Assembly (NCBI RefSeq): GCF_025370785.1 | Contig: NZ_JAMXFA010000004.1 | Coordinates: 173,957 to 237,956, forward strand | Origin: Laspinema olomoucense D3b | Lineage (GTDB): Bacteria > Cyanobacteriota > Cyanobacteriia > Cyanobacteriales > Laspinemataceae | Reading direction: 5' to 3' | DNA length: 64,000 bases | In this document: piece after piece, positions 46,310 to 55,879 of the stretch | Layout: each line of letters begins with the position of its first letter | How positions within the stretch are numbered: the first letter of the stretch is position 1 | Translations under genes and position numbers: made by a program | Notes under the pieces: generated by a model | Seen by the model: only the letters and a program-made list of their open reading frames with translations | Told to the model about the DNA's origin: nothing | Databases searched by the model: none

Positions 46310-46609
46310 ACTCAATCCGCCATTCACAGGCGATTTCTTCGGTGGCTGTCGCTGCCGAGACGGAAGGTGCGATCGCCCTTGATCCTATTCCCTCCAGCCC
46401 TCAATTGCACCCGGGTTTCGCCGTTCTCCCTTCCCAGAACAACCCTTTCATAAAAGGCTTGACGCAACCCGCTTCTCAATTTCTAGTAGAGAATCTATCT
46501 TCCAGGTAAAAGGGACTACTTTTTTTACCTCAAAAACTTATTACTATCTTGTGATAAGATAAAGAATTGGCTGTTATGACATAGCTCAGACCAATTCGTT
46601 CTGAAAAAA

Positions 46610-46634
46610 CCTCCTTTTTATGTAAAAAAGGAGG
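46610..46634 (+). promoter_or_regulatory. Leader hairpin upstream of agrE
   Basis: CCTCCTTTTT (46610-46619) and AAAAAGGAGG (46625-46634) pair with a five-base loop; AGTTTTGTC follows. It sits about 75 bp before the agrE start. It could be a terminator/attenuator in the leader or the end of an upstream transcript. Whether it regulates agrE is not known. Confidence 0.5.
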
Positions 46635-46707
46635 AGTTTTGTCTTGCTGCTACAGAAATCACTGAATCCCAAATCTGTAACATTACTTACCGAATATAGC
46701 GCAAATT

Positions 46708-48813
46708 ATGAATTCTGAGACTCGTATCCTGATGTGTCCCCCCAACCACTATGACGTGGATTATGTGATTAATCCCTGGATGGAGGGCAACATCCACAAA
46801 TCTTCTCGCGATCGCGCCACGGAGCAGTGGCACAAACTTTTCCATATCATCAAAGAACACGCCCTTGTCGAACTCGTCGATCCCCAACCCGGTTGGCCCG
46901 ATATGGTTTTTACCGCCAATGCCGGATTAGTTCTGGGCAAAAAAGTTGTCCTGAGTCGCTTTTTCCACAAAGAACGCCAAGGGGAAGAACCCTATTTCAA
47001 ACAGTGGTTTGAAGCCCAAGGGTACACCGTCTACGAACTCCCGAAAGATTTACCCTTTGAAGGGGCCGGAGATGCACTGCTCGATCGCGAAGGACGGTGG
47101 CTATGGGCAGGATACGGTTTCCGTTCTGAACTCGATTCCCACTCCTATATTGCCAAGTGGTTAGATATCCAAGTCATCTCCCTTCAATTAGCCGATGAAC
47201 GGTTCTATCACCTGGATACCTGCTTCTGTCCCCTCAATCGCGGTTACTTACTGTATTATCCCCCAGCTTTTGACTTCTACTCCAATCGCATCATCGAAAT
47301 GCGCGTCCCCCCAGAAAAGCGGATTGCCATTGGAGAAGCAGACGCTGTAAATTTTGCCTGCAATGCGGTCAATGTTGAAGACAAAGTAATCATGAACAAG
47401 GTCAGCGATGACCTGAAACAACGCCTCAAAGATGCCGGTTTTGAGGTGTTTGAAACCACCCTGAGCGAATTCCTCAAAGCAGGGGGTGCAGCGAAATGTC
47501 TGACCCTGCGAACCACCGAACCGGTGAAGGAGGATGTCCATGCTAACGAACCCGTGGAAAGTCGGACGATTCGCTTAGAAGGACATCTGCTGGATACGGG
47601 ATTAATCAACCGGGCCCTAGATACCATCGTTGAAGGTGGCGGCAGTTTCCAAGTCTTGAATTTTAATTTGGGAGAGCAACGGCAGAGCACCTCAACGGCG
47701 GAGGTGAAAGTCTCAGCGCCTTCTCATGGCGTGATGGAAGAGATTTTAGCTCAGTTGATTGACTTGGGTGCTGTAGATTTGCCGCAAGATGAGCGGGATG
47801 CCAAACTCGAACCTGTCCAACAAAAAGGGGTGGCTCCGGATGATTTCTATGTAACAACAATCTATCCCACGGAAGTGCGGATCAAGGGGGAATGGGTTCG
47901 GGTACTCAATCATCGCATGGATGGCGCGATCGCCGTGGTGCAAACCCCCCAAGGGCCAGTGGCTCGATGCAAGCTCCTGCGCGATTTGGAACTAGGTGAG
48001 TCGGTGGTGGTGGATGTGGCTGGAATCCGCACGGTTCGGAAGATGGGAGCGCGGGAACAACGCAACAACCAAGAATTCAGCTTTATGTCTTCCGGGGTCT
48101 CCAGCGAGCGCCGGGTGGAATTGGTGGTGGAACAAGTCGCCTGGGAATTGCGGCAAATTCGCGATCGCGGCGGTAAGGTGGTGGTGACTGCCGGACCTGT
48201 GGTGATTCATACCGGCGGCGGCGAACATCTGAGCCGGTTAATTCGGGAAGGGTATATCCAGGGGTTGCTCGGTGGCAATGCGATCGCCGTTCACGATATG
48301 GAACAATCGTTCATGGGAACCTCCCTCGGGGTGGACATGAAGCGGGGTGTCGCGGTCCGGGGTGGACATCGGCATCACCTGAAAACCATTAACACCATTC
48401 GCCGCTATGGCAGTATTGCGAAAGCGGTGGAACAAGGTGCGCTCCAAAGTGGTATATTTTACGAATGTGTGAAGCACAATGTACCCTTTGCTCTGGCGGG
48501 TTCAATCCGCGATGACGGACCGTTGCCTGATACTCAAATGGATTTAATTAAGGCCCAGGAAGAGTATGCGAAGCTACTGGAAGGGGCGGAGATGATTTTG
48601 ATGTTATCAACTATGTTGCACTCGATTGGGGTCGGTAATATGACGCCTTCTGGGGTGAAAATGGTCTGTGTGGATATTAATCCGGCAGTGGTCACTAAAC
48701 TCAGCGATCGCGGTTCCGTTGAATCAACGGGGGTGGTTACCGATGTGGGCCTATTCCTGAGCTTGTTAACCAAGCATTTAGACCTGTTGACCTCTCCCTA
48801 TCATGCCGCCTAA
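46708..48813 (+). CDS. agrE: Arginine dihydrolase/ornithine cyclodeaminase-type bifunctional enzyme AgrE (ArgZ)
   Basis: 701 residues. The N-terminal amidinotransferase-fold domain (1-~280) removes the guanidine group of arginine, giving ornithine, CO2 and ammonia; the C-terminal domain (~285-701) is the LOR/SDH plus ornithine cyclodeaminase-like part, which in Anabaena AgrE gives proline. The sequence matches: MVFTANAGLVLGKK (Asn71 region), FEGAGDAL, the catalytic His168 in FYHLDTCFCPL, and Cys264 in AGGAAKCLTL, the position known as nucleophile in ArgZ/AgrE. Later motifs include VVTAGPVVIHTGGGEHLSRLI and GGNAIAVHDME. The reaction assignment rests on the family. It supports nitrogen storage turnover (cyanophycin/arginine). 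A strong terminator follows. Confidence 0.95.
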   Translation: MNSETRILMCPPNHYDVDYVINPWMEGNIHKSSRDRATEQWHKLFHIIKEHALVELVDPQPGWPDMVFTANAGLVLGKKVVLSRFFHKERQGEEPYFKQWFEAQGYTVYELPKDLPFEGAGDALLDREGRWLWAGYGFRSELDSHSYIAKWLDIQVISLQLADERFYHLDTCFCPLNRGYLLYYPPAFDFYSNRIIEMRVPPEKRIAIGEADAVNFACNAVNVEDKVIMNKVSDDLKQRLKDAGFEVFETTLSEFLKAGGAAKCLTLRTTEPVKEDVHANEPVESRTIRLEGHLLDTGLINRALDTIVEGGGSFQVLNFNLGEQRQSTSTAEVKVSAPSHGVMEEILAQLIDLGAVDLPQDERDAKLEPVQQKGVAPDDFYVTTIYPTEVRIKGEWVRVLNHRMDGAIAVVQTPQGPVARCKLLRDLELGESVVVDVAGIRTVRKMGAREQRNNQEFSFMSSGVSSERRVELVVEQVAWELRQIRDRGGKVVVTAGPVVIHTGGGEHLSRLIREGYIQGLLGGNAIAVHDMEQSFMGTSLGVDMKRGVAVRGGHRHHLKTINTIRRYGSIAKAVEQGALQSGIFYECVKHNVPFALAGSIRDDGPLPDTQMDLIKAQEEYAKLLEGAEMILMLSTMLHSIGVGNMTPSGVKMVCVDINPAVVTKLSDRGSVESTGVVTDVGLFLSLLTKHLDLLTSPYHAA

Positions 48814-49659
48814 CTGCTGAAATCCGGGGGACGAGTGCGGTTGCACGTTCCCGTCTCTAATCTTTGATTTCCGTAGCCTCCCCTTAGTTTAAGGGGAGGT
48901 TCATTTTTGGAGGGAACAGGCTGAGGTCCCAGAGTCTTGGGGACTCTCCTCAGTTCCTGGTCCCAGGTTTGGGAAGAATGGGATGCTCCCGCAAGAGGGC
49001 GATCGACCAGTTCTGGAAACGGCATAATCTGAGGCGATCGCCTTCTTTTCCTTGACCCCCAAAGGCTTTGTCGTCACAACCGGGGGTTGGAATCCCCGGT
49101 TTGCAACCTCTTAACATCCCCTTGCGTCTATGACGATTAACAAACCGTCCCTAGTAACAGAGGGAGTCACGGCAGGGGTGCTTATGATAAAAAGCATAAC
49201 CAACAAGGGAAATTGCTCAGGGTCCGTTTACTCTGGAGAACACTTTGTCAATTTAAAGACAGTTACCCTCTCCGGTTTTATCGTAAATAGATCTCAGGTT
49301 TTTTAAGAATTGCAACGAATTTTGACTCAATTTACGATTGGGTTGGAAGTCAAGGGCATTCTTGGGATAGGGATGATTCTAGGAAAAAGTTGCTGGTGAA
49401 CCTTTCCTAAATCTAAAAATTGGCATCTACCCCCTTGCGATCGTCGCTTGTTTCACCAGAATTTTGGGAACGGGTTAAGGTCTCCTTGACCTGATCACGG
49501 GTTAAAAAGGGCCCGAATCCAAATCCAGTTTTCCCTCAATTGTTCTGATTGAACCGGGGAACTCCCGTTCAATCCTCGTTACACTCATTTTTTTATGTGC
49601 ATGAAACTGAATTTATTTTTCGACAGGTCTGAAGTAAATTATTCCCAGGAGTGGTATCA
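48814..49659. other. Long intergenic region between agrE and a small gene
   Basis: 846 bp. After the agrE terminator there is a second hairpin (AACCGGGG 49078-49085 with CCCCGGTT 49094-49101). No frame with recognisable features is present; the last 200 bp are AT-rich and should contain the promoter of the next gene. A long 5' leader or an unrecognised small RNA is possible but not shown. Confidence 0.4.
48877..48908 (+). terminator. Terminator after agrE
   Basis: CCTCCCCTTA (48877-48886), loop GTT, TAAGGGGAGG (48890-48899), then TTCATTTTT. It lies about 65 bp after the agrE stop. Confidence 0.85.
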
Positions 49660-50028
49660 ATGGACGCGAACAGAAAGCTTACCGCTATGATTGAAGGCGA
49701 TTCCAATATCGAAGCGATCGGTTTATTGGGTGCGGTACATCGCCGAAAAGACCTCAATCATTTAGAACGCAGACAGCAGCAACGTGCTATCAGTAATGCC
49801 ATGATTACCGTGGCTTTAATCTACGGCAAAAAGACATTCAGCCGAGGCGCGTTGGTTTATACCCTGAACGATCGCAGCTTGGAAAGAACCCCTTATGCAA
49901 AGTTCATTGACGTTCTCCGGGGTCTGCGAGTTGTCTGTCTAATCGGTCCTCCGGACCCTAAAATTCTCACCGCTTACTGGCACGAAGAAACCAAACGTAG
50001 AGCAAGTAAATCTCGTTGTTACAATTGA
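49660..50028 (+). CDS. Small conserved protein, DUF4258-like
   Basis: 122 residues from ATG 49660, set by AGGAG (49647-49651) eight bases upstream; a GTG nine bases earlier lies on that site and is unlikely. The stretch LERRQQQRAISNAMITVALIYG, followed by ALVYTLNDRSL and a terminal VCLIGPPDPKILTAYW, resembles the DUF4258 pattern (a relative of RelE/BrnT-like folds). A toxin role cannot be claimed: no antitoxin gene is adjacent. The gene stands alone between two hairpins. Confidence 0.65.
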   Translation: MDANRKLTAMIEGDSNIEAIGLLGAVHRRKDLNHLERRQQQRAISNAMITVALIYGKKTFSRGALVYTLNDRSLERTPYAKFIDVLRGLRVVCLIGPPDPKILTAYWHEETKRRASKSRCYN

Positions 50029-50043
50029 ACAATACTGGTAAAA

Positions 50044-50090
50044 ATAAAGCGTGACTCTTGTGCTATTTCCTCACATGAGTCACGCTTTAT
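50044..50090. terminator. Bidirectional hairpin between convergent genes
   Basis: ATAAAGCGTGACTC (50044-50057) and GAGTCACGCTTTAT (50077-50090) are exact reverse complements, with a 19-base loop. It lies between the ends of two convergent genes and has A-rich and T-rich outer arms, so it can serve both strands. Confidence 0.75.
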
Positions 50091-50115
50091 GATTGGTACG
50101 CCCTTGAGATGTCAT

Positions 50116-50817
50116 TTAGACCGAATTCCACCGGCGATCGAGAGTATCTCGTAGGTCAAAAAAATCATGCCACTCCAAATAGGGTTTTTGGCGATCGGCG
50201 AGATAGGTAGCAAGGCGATCGCGCGCAAACACCACCCCCGCTTGCATTCCCAAATTCAAATCAGTCACCGAATCCCCGATCGCCACGGTTTCCCCTGCGC
50301 AATACCGCCTCATCACCTCCACCTTATTTACCAATTCCGTCCCCGCTTCAAACTCGGAATGCACCCGCAGATACTCGGCACCCAGATCCACTTCTACCGC
50401 ATGAATCGCCAAAATCCGCTGTTTCAAGGGACCTAACACCGTCTCCACCATACCCCGCAACCCCCCAGAAACAATGGCGATCGGCACCCCCTGGTGTTCC
50501 AAAAAATCCAAAAACTCCACAAACCCCGATCGCATCGGTTCCCCCTCCATAAACGCCAAAATCTCTGGATATTGGACCGTAGGAATCGATTCCAGGGTTT
50601 GTCGCACCCCATCTCGCAGGGTTAAACGCAACCCATAGATTTCCGGCAGCAGTTCTCTCGCCAGGGTCGGTGTGAACTCCTGCATCATCTTCACGAAAGT
50701 ATCTTCCGTGGTAATGGTCCCATCAAAATCACACAAGACAAGCCGTTCAAAGGAATCGGGTTTCACAGTTTTTTTGCTCAGGATTGAGTAGAAGCTATAG
50801 AAAACCCCAGATTTCAC
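50116..50817 (-). CDS. HAD-superfamily phosphatase, MtnX/SerB-like
   Basis: 233 residues with a 20-residue N-terminal extension if GTG 50817 is used; GTG 50766 (VKPDSFERLVLCDF) is a plausible shorter start. HAD motifs are complete: DFDGTITTEDT (nucleophile Asp in motif I), IVSGG (motif II Ser), a lysine in NKVEVMRRYC and GDSVTDL (motif IV). The arrangement is that of 2-hydroxy-3-keto-5-methylthiopentenyl-1-phosphate phosphatase (MtnX) and phosphoserine phosphatases. Involvement in methionine salvage is a family-based guess; no other mtn gene is in the window. Cytoplasmic. Confidence 0.8.
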   Translation of the reverse strand: MKSGVFYSFYSILSKKTVKPDSFERLVLCDFDGTITTEDTFVKMMQEFTPTLARELLPEIYGLRLTLRDGVRQTLESIPTVQYPEILAFMEGEPMRSGFVEFLDFLEHQGVPIAIVSGGLRGMVETVLGPLKQRILAIHAVEVDLGAEYLRVHSEFEAGTELVNKVEVMRRYCAGETVAIGDSVTDLNLGMQAGVVFARDRLATYLADRQKPYLEWHDFFDLRDTLDRRWNSV

Positions 50818-50998
50818 AGCCCAGGCCGTGAGAGGTGTAAGGCTAAGAATATTCAGCAGAGATCTCCCTTGTCAAGAGGATCTGTCTCTTCTGAGTTCTG
50901 AGTCTTCTCCGAAGGTGGGTATAATTTGAACAGCCATACGCTTTTAGTCGTGGGATTTTCAACGTTCGGCCTTGATCATCATTTACCATTTTGATGCC

Positions 50999-53900
50999 AT
51001 GATCTTACCCCGTCAAATTGAGTTTCACCCGCCCACTCAGTCCGATCGCCAGGAAGTAGATTCAGGGTCCATTCCCCCCTTTCTCCTTCAAGACAATCAG
51101 CCCTTCCAAGCGCTCTTTGCTGCCGCCGTAGATGCTATGATGATCATTGATGACCGGGGCTACTACCTTGATCTTAACCGGGCGGCTTGTTCCTTATTAG
51201 GGTTACTGCCGCAAAACCTGCGCGGATGTACCCTCAGAGATTTTACCGCCCCGGGCTTTGATTTCGACCAATCTTGGCAAACCTGGTTAGCACAAGGTGA
51301 AATGTGCGGTAAAGTTCGCCTCATCCGCCCGGATCGGGAAGTGCGAGAGGTCGAATATGTTGCTAAGGCGAATTTTTGGCGTGATTATCATTTGTTAATT
51401 TTCGGAGATGTTACCGACCTCAACCGCGCACCCGACCCAGTTCCACACCTCATCCCCAATCCGCCGATCTCCCCTTCTACCCCGGAGTCTCACCTAACAC
51501 CACTGCAACAAAGTGAAGAAGAGTATCGCTTTCAACAGCTTACCCGTCATCTTCCGGGAGTGATCTATCAGTTTCGCCTCCTTCCCGATGGTCAGTCTTA
51601 TTTCCCTTACGCCAGTGACGGGTTGAGAGCCATTTATGGCGTCGCGCCGGAAGCTGTGCGGGAGGATTCGGCCCTAGTTTTTAAATCCGTTCATCACGAG
51701 GACCTGCCACGAGTGACCCAGACGATTCTGGAGTCCGGAAAACAGCTTACCCCCTGGCATTGTGAGTATCGAATTTGTCATCCGGATGGGCGTTTAATCT
51801 GGGTTCTCGCCCACTCAACCCCCCAGGCAGAACCCGATGGTGGTATCACGTGGTATGGCTATGTGCGGGATATTACAGACCAAAAAGCGCGGGAAAAAGC
51901 CCTGCAAATCAGCGAAAGTAAGTTTCGCAACCTGATTGACAATCTCAATGATATGGTATTTATTATTGAGCCGGATGGGACTTTTAGTTATGTCAGTCCG
52001 ACGTTTGAATCTATCATGGGATATCGATCTTTCGATTTATTACATCGTTCTTTTGCAGAGCTTGTTTATTCGGAAGACCTGGCGTTTTGTATAGATGCGT
52101 TTGAGCGATCGCTCCAAAAGCAAAAAGTCCGGGGACTTGAATACCGCGTCTTACATAAAAATGGACACTATTACTGGCATTCCACGAATGTATCAGCATT
52201 GCTTGATGATCAGGGACAAGTGATTGCCGCTTTAGGAATTGCCCGCTATATTCACGATCAGAAACAGGCCGAAATTGCTGTGAGGGAAAGTCATATTCGG
52301 TTACAATTGGCGCTGGATACGACCGGGACCGGGACATGGGACTGGAATATGCAGACCAATGATATGGTTTTTTCTAACAATCAGTGGAAGAAATTTCTGG
52401 GCTATGATGCCGATGAAATGGTGGATCAGCAGGAGCTTACCTGGGGAAATCGCGTCCATCCAGAGGATAAAGCTCAGATGTATCAGGAGTTAGAAAAACA
52501 TATCCAAAGTGAAACAGAAATTTATGAAAATGAACATCGGATTCGCTGTAAAGATGGTTCGTATAAATGGAATTTAGTAATTGGGAAAATCGTGGAGTGG
52601 GATGAGGAAAACAACCCAGTGCGGTTTATCGGGCTTCATAGTGATGTGACCGATCGCAAAGCCAATGAACTAGCACTGGTTGAACTCACTGAACAACTGC
52701 AAAAAGCCCAACAAGTCGCCCATCTCGGCAACTGGTCGATTGATGCCACCACCCAGAAGCTCACTTGGTCGGAGGAAGTTTTTCGCACATTTGGCATGAA
52801 TCCAGACCAGCCAGAACCAAGCTGGACTGAGCATTTGGAACAAATTCATCCTGATGACCGCGCCTTCTTGCAAGGGCGGGTCATGGAAGCGCAGGAAGGG
52901 ATTCCTCAAAACTTTGATATTCGCATCCTCCGTCCTGATGGAGAAGTGCGATATATCAATGTCCGGGCTGAACTGGAGTTTCGGAAGAATCAAGTGGTGC
53001 GAATGTTTGGGACGACAATGGATATTACCGAACGTGCCAGGACGGAAAATGAACTAGACCAGTCCCGAGAGTTGTTAAGAACGATTCTGGATGCCTTGCC
53101 ACAGTCTGTGGTTTGGAAAGATCGTCACAGTGTGGTATTAGGCTGTAATCAAGCTTTTGTGAATGCGTTTAGGGGAAGCAGTCCCGAGGAGTTTGTGGGT
53201 AAAACCGATGATGATTTTTGTCTGAGTCCAGAAGAAGCAATCCATTACAAAAATTGCGATCGCGAGGTGATGATGAGCGATCGCCCGCTACTCAAGTTAA
53301 TCGAAACCGTGCAGAACCCTGATGGCAGTAGAAATTGGGTGGAAACGACAAAGATTCCCCTGCACGATCGCACGGGTCTGGTGATGGGGATTGTGGCTAT
53401 CTTCGAGGATATCACCGATCGTATCCAAGCTGAATCCGCCTTGCGTACCAGTGAGGAAAAGCTGCGATCGCTCTTTGAACTCTGTCCCTTGGGGATTATT
53501 TTGAATGATTTGCAGGGCCAATTTATTGAAGCGAATGCCGCTGCCTCTAATATCACAGGCTATACTCTAGCCGAATTAAATCAGTTAAGTTACTGGGATT
53601 TAACCCCTGAAGAGTATAATGAAGCAGAGGCGATCCAATTAAACTTACTCCACACTACAGGACGATATGGTCCTTATCAGAAAGAGTATATCCATAGGCA
53701 AGGACATCGGGTTCCGGTAGAACTGATTGGATTAAGGATTGATGGGTCCGATGGGGAACAATATATTTGGTCAGTTCTAGCTGACATTACGGAAAGAAAA
53801 GCCGCCGAAAAAGCCTTACAAGACAGTGAAGCTCAGACTCGCGCCCTTCTTGAAGCCATTCCGGATATGATGTTGCGCTACAACCGGGATAAAGTCTTTG

Positions 53901-55573
53901 TCGATTATAAATGTTCGTCACAAATGCCTCCGTTACTACCCCCAGAGCAATTTTTAGGCAAAAATTTATATGAAATTTTGCCCGACTTTCTCGCACAACC
54001 TACGGGACAGTTGATTGAAGAAACTTTAAGGACTCAACAGATGCAGTTATTTGAATACGAGCTGATGATACCGGATGGAATGCATAACTACGAAGCTCGT
54101 TTTTCAGTGTGTGGGGAGGATGTGCTTTCAATCATTCGGGATATTACCGATCGCAAACAAGCCGAAATGCGACTCCAAGCTTTGCTCAAGCGCACCCAAC
54201 TGTTAAATCACATCAGCACCGAAATTCGCAATTCTCTCAACCTTGATACAATTTTGCAGAACGCTGTGAATGCCATTTTCGCCGAAATAGAAGTAGATAT
54301 TTGTACTTTTGTCTGGTATCACGCGGACCGGGAGCCTCACACCATAGAAGTAGTCAAAGAGCAGAAAAATGAGCAGTTGACCAGTTGGATCGGTTCTTAT
54401 CCTTTGGACAAAGACACTCAATTCATTGAGCAGATTGTCCATGAAAAAATCTATCGCTTAGATCACATCGCAAATTCCCCCGAGGGTTCTTTAAAAACCT
54501 TTTGTGAAGCAGCAGGGATTGGGACTTATTTAATTTTACCGATCCATACTCCGGGAAGGCAAATGGGTGGCTTGGAAATGGGCAGAATCGCCAGCGATCG
54601 TCCTTGGGAGGATGATGAACTAGAACTGTTGCATAGCATTGGAACTCAGGTGGCGATCGCCATTTATCAAGCCCAACTTTACCAGGATTCTCAAGCCAAA
54701 AGCCAAGAACTCCAACAAGCCTATCGCGAACTTCAAGATACCCAAGTCCAGTTAATTCAAGCCGAAAAAATGTCCAGTCTCGGTCAGTTAGTGGCTGGGG
54801 TTGCCCATGAAATTAATAACCCGGTAAGCTTTATTTATGGTAACTTAGCTCACGCCTCGGACTACACCGATAATTTGTTGGAATTGATTCAGCTTTACCA
54901 AACCTCCTATCCCAATCCCCCCGAGGAGATTACGGAATTCATAGAAGAGATAGAACTGGATTTTCTAATCAGTGATCTTCCTAAAATTATCCAGTCTATG
55001 AAAAATGGAGCGTCCCGAATTCGTGATATTGTCCAGTCTCTGCGGACATTTTCCCGGTTAGACGAAGCAGAGGTTAAAGCAGTAGATATCCATGAAAATC
55101 TTGACAGTACCTTAATGATTTTACATAATCGCTTAAAGGGTCATGGGAGAGTTCCAGAAATTCAGGTCATTAAGCACTATGGCAACTTACCCTGGGTGGA
55201 ATGTTATAGCAGTCTGCTCAATCAAGTGTTTATGAATCTGTTAATGAATGCGATCGAGGCGATCGAAGAACAGCGAAACCGTTTGCCGTCCGAGTCGGCA
55301 TCAGATTATGTAGGTTGTATTACTTTGACAACCCAACTGGTACGCGAAAATCGGGTCTCGATTGTCATTCAAGACAATGGAATTGGCATGACACCTTGGG
55401 TGCAGGAAAGGCTATTTAATCCCTTCTTTACCACGAAGGCGATCGGTAAAGGGACGGGGATGGGATTGTCAACCAGCTATCAAATTGTCACGGAAAATCA
55501 TCAAGGAACCCTGCGCTTTTCTTCTAGGGAAAACCTCGGGACAGAATTTGCGATCGAGTTACCCTTAAAATAA
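50999..55573 (+). CDS. Multi-PAS/GAF sensor histidine kinase
   Basis: 1524 residues from ATG 50999; a TTG nine codons upstream is also in frame. Eight PAS units can be traced by their starts and closing DITDRK-type ends (about residues 38-141, 176-301, 303-423, 430-556, 560-686, 688-816, 818-941, 943-1061), followed by a GAF domain (~1063-1240), a coiled linker and a kinase core. The H-box is MSSLGQLVAGVAHEINNPVSF, and the ATPase has NQVFMNLLMNAIEAIEEQ (N-box), VIQDNGIGM (G1) and KGTGMGLSTSYQI (G2). No membrane helix or receiver domain is seen, so it is a soluble orphan kinase. The signals sensed are unknown. Confidence 0.93.
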   Translation: MILPRQIEFHPPTQSDRQEVDSGSIPPFLLQDNQPFQALFAAAVDAMMIIDDRGYYLDLNRAACSLLGLLPQNLRGCTLRDFTAPGFDFDQSWQTWLAQGEMCGKVRLIRPDREVREVEYVAKANFWRDYHLLIFGDVTDLNRAPDPVPHLIPNPPISPSTPESHLTPLQQSEEEYRFQQLTRHLPGVIYQFRLLPDGQSYFPYASDGLRAIYGVAPEAVREDSALVFKSVHHEDLPRVTQTILESGKQLTPWHCEYRICHPDGRLIWVLAHSTPQAEPDGGITWYGYVRDITDQKAREKALQISESKFRNLIDNLNDMVFIIEPDGTFSYVSPTFESIMGYRSFDLLHRSFAELVYSEDLAFCIDAFERSLQKQKVRGLEYRVLHKNGHYYWHSTNVSALLDDQGQVIAALGIARYIHDQKQAEIAVRESHIRLQLALDTTGTGTWDWNMQTNDMVFSNNQWKKFLGYDADEMVDQQELTWGNRVHPEDKAQMYQELEKHIQSETEIYENEHRIRCKDGSYKWNLVIGKIVEWDEENNPVRFIGLHSDVTDRKANELALVELTEQLQKAQQVAHLGNWSIDATTQKLTWSEEVFRTFGMNPDQPEPSWTEHLEQIHPDDRAFLQGRVMEAQEGIPQNFDIRILRPDGEVRYINVRAELEFRKNQVVRMFGTTMDITERARTENELDQSRELLRTILDALPQSVVWKDRHSVVLGCNQAFVNAFRGSSPEEFVGKTDDDFCLSPEEAIHYKNCDREVMMSDRPLLKLIETVQNPDGSRNWVETTKIPLHDRTGLVMGIVAIFEDITDRIQAESALRTSEEKLRSLFELCPLGIILNDLQGQFIEANAAASNITGYTLAELNQLSYWDLTPEEYNEAEAIQLNLLHTTGRYGPYQKEYIHRQGHRVPVELIGLRIDGSDGEQYIWSVLADITERKAAEKALQDSEAQTRALLEAIPDMMLRYNRDKVFVDYKCSSQMPPLLPPEQFLGKNLYEILPDFLAQPTGQLIEETLRTQQMQLFEYELMIPDGMHNYEARFSVCGEDVLSIIRDITDRKQAEMRLQALLKRTQLLNHISTEIRNSLNLDTILQNAVNAIFAEIEVDICTFVWYHADREPHTIEVVKEQKNEQLTSWIGSYPLDKDTQFIEQIVHEKIYRLDHIANSPEGSLKTFCEAAGIGTYLILPIHTPGRQMGGLEMGRIASDRPWEDDELELLHSIGTQVAIAIYQAQLYQDSQAKSQELQQAYRELQDTQVQLIQAEKMSSLGQLVAGVAHEINNPVSFIYGNLAHASDYTDNLLELIQLYQTSYPNPPEEITEFIEEIELDFLISDLPKIIQSMKNGASRIRDIVQSLRTFSRLDEAEVKAVDIHENLDSTLMILHNRLKGHGRVPEIQVIKHYGNLPWVECYSSLLNQVFMNLLMNAIEAIEEQRNRLPSESASDYVGCITLTTQLVRENRVSIVIQDNGIGMTPWVQERLFNPFFTTKAIGKGTGMGLSTSYQIVTENHQGTLRFSSRENLGTEFAIELPLK

Positions 55574-55693
55574 CCCCAGCAGAACCCTTGAAATTCCCTC
55601 CTCCCATTATTTGATAACCCTCTAAATCATTCTGTACCGGACCCTAAAGAGGCCGTTATTTCTGTCAATTTTAGGTTGTCAAGTTATAAAAGC

Positions 55694-55724
55694 TTGACAC
55701 CGGGGATACTTCCATGATAAATTT
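55694..55724 (+). promoter_or_regulatory. Possible sigma-70-type promoter for the RTX gene
   Basis: TTGACA at 55694-55699 and a weak -10-like GATAAA about 16-17 bases later. It would give a leader of about 150 nt before the RTX gene. The -35 is perfect; the -10 is not. No other candidate was seen in the same gap. Confidence 0.3.
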
Positions 55725-55879
55725 ATTATCTAATAAACCTCCCCTATCATTGAGGGTTCACTTTCAAAATTTGCATCTATCGGGACAGTCAAACTTAGTG
55801 CGCCTATTTTGGGGTATTTATATCTTAGTTAGCTCATCCAAAAACCTTGTTACTATCAGGACAACTCGGAGGAATTGTC

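Larger units (their letters stand above)
44436..46707. other. 2.3-kb gene-poor region
   Basis: No convincing gene. Open frames on both strands (the longest on the minus strand at 44653-45396 and a plus-strand one at 45182-45427) overlap antisense and show no family features. The region holds three copies of a terminator-bearing repeat (family B), a degraded family A repeat near 45681-45725, HIP1 sites and the leader of the downstream agrE gene. It may be decayed coding DNA or a noncoding RNA locus; I cannot decide. Confidence 0.5.

Noticed and set aside
49660..50028. DUF4258-like protein as a toxin of a toxin-antitoxin pair
   Set aside because: No adjacent antitoxin-like gene; the similarity is only partial.
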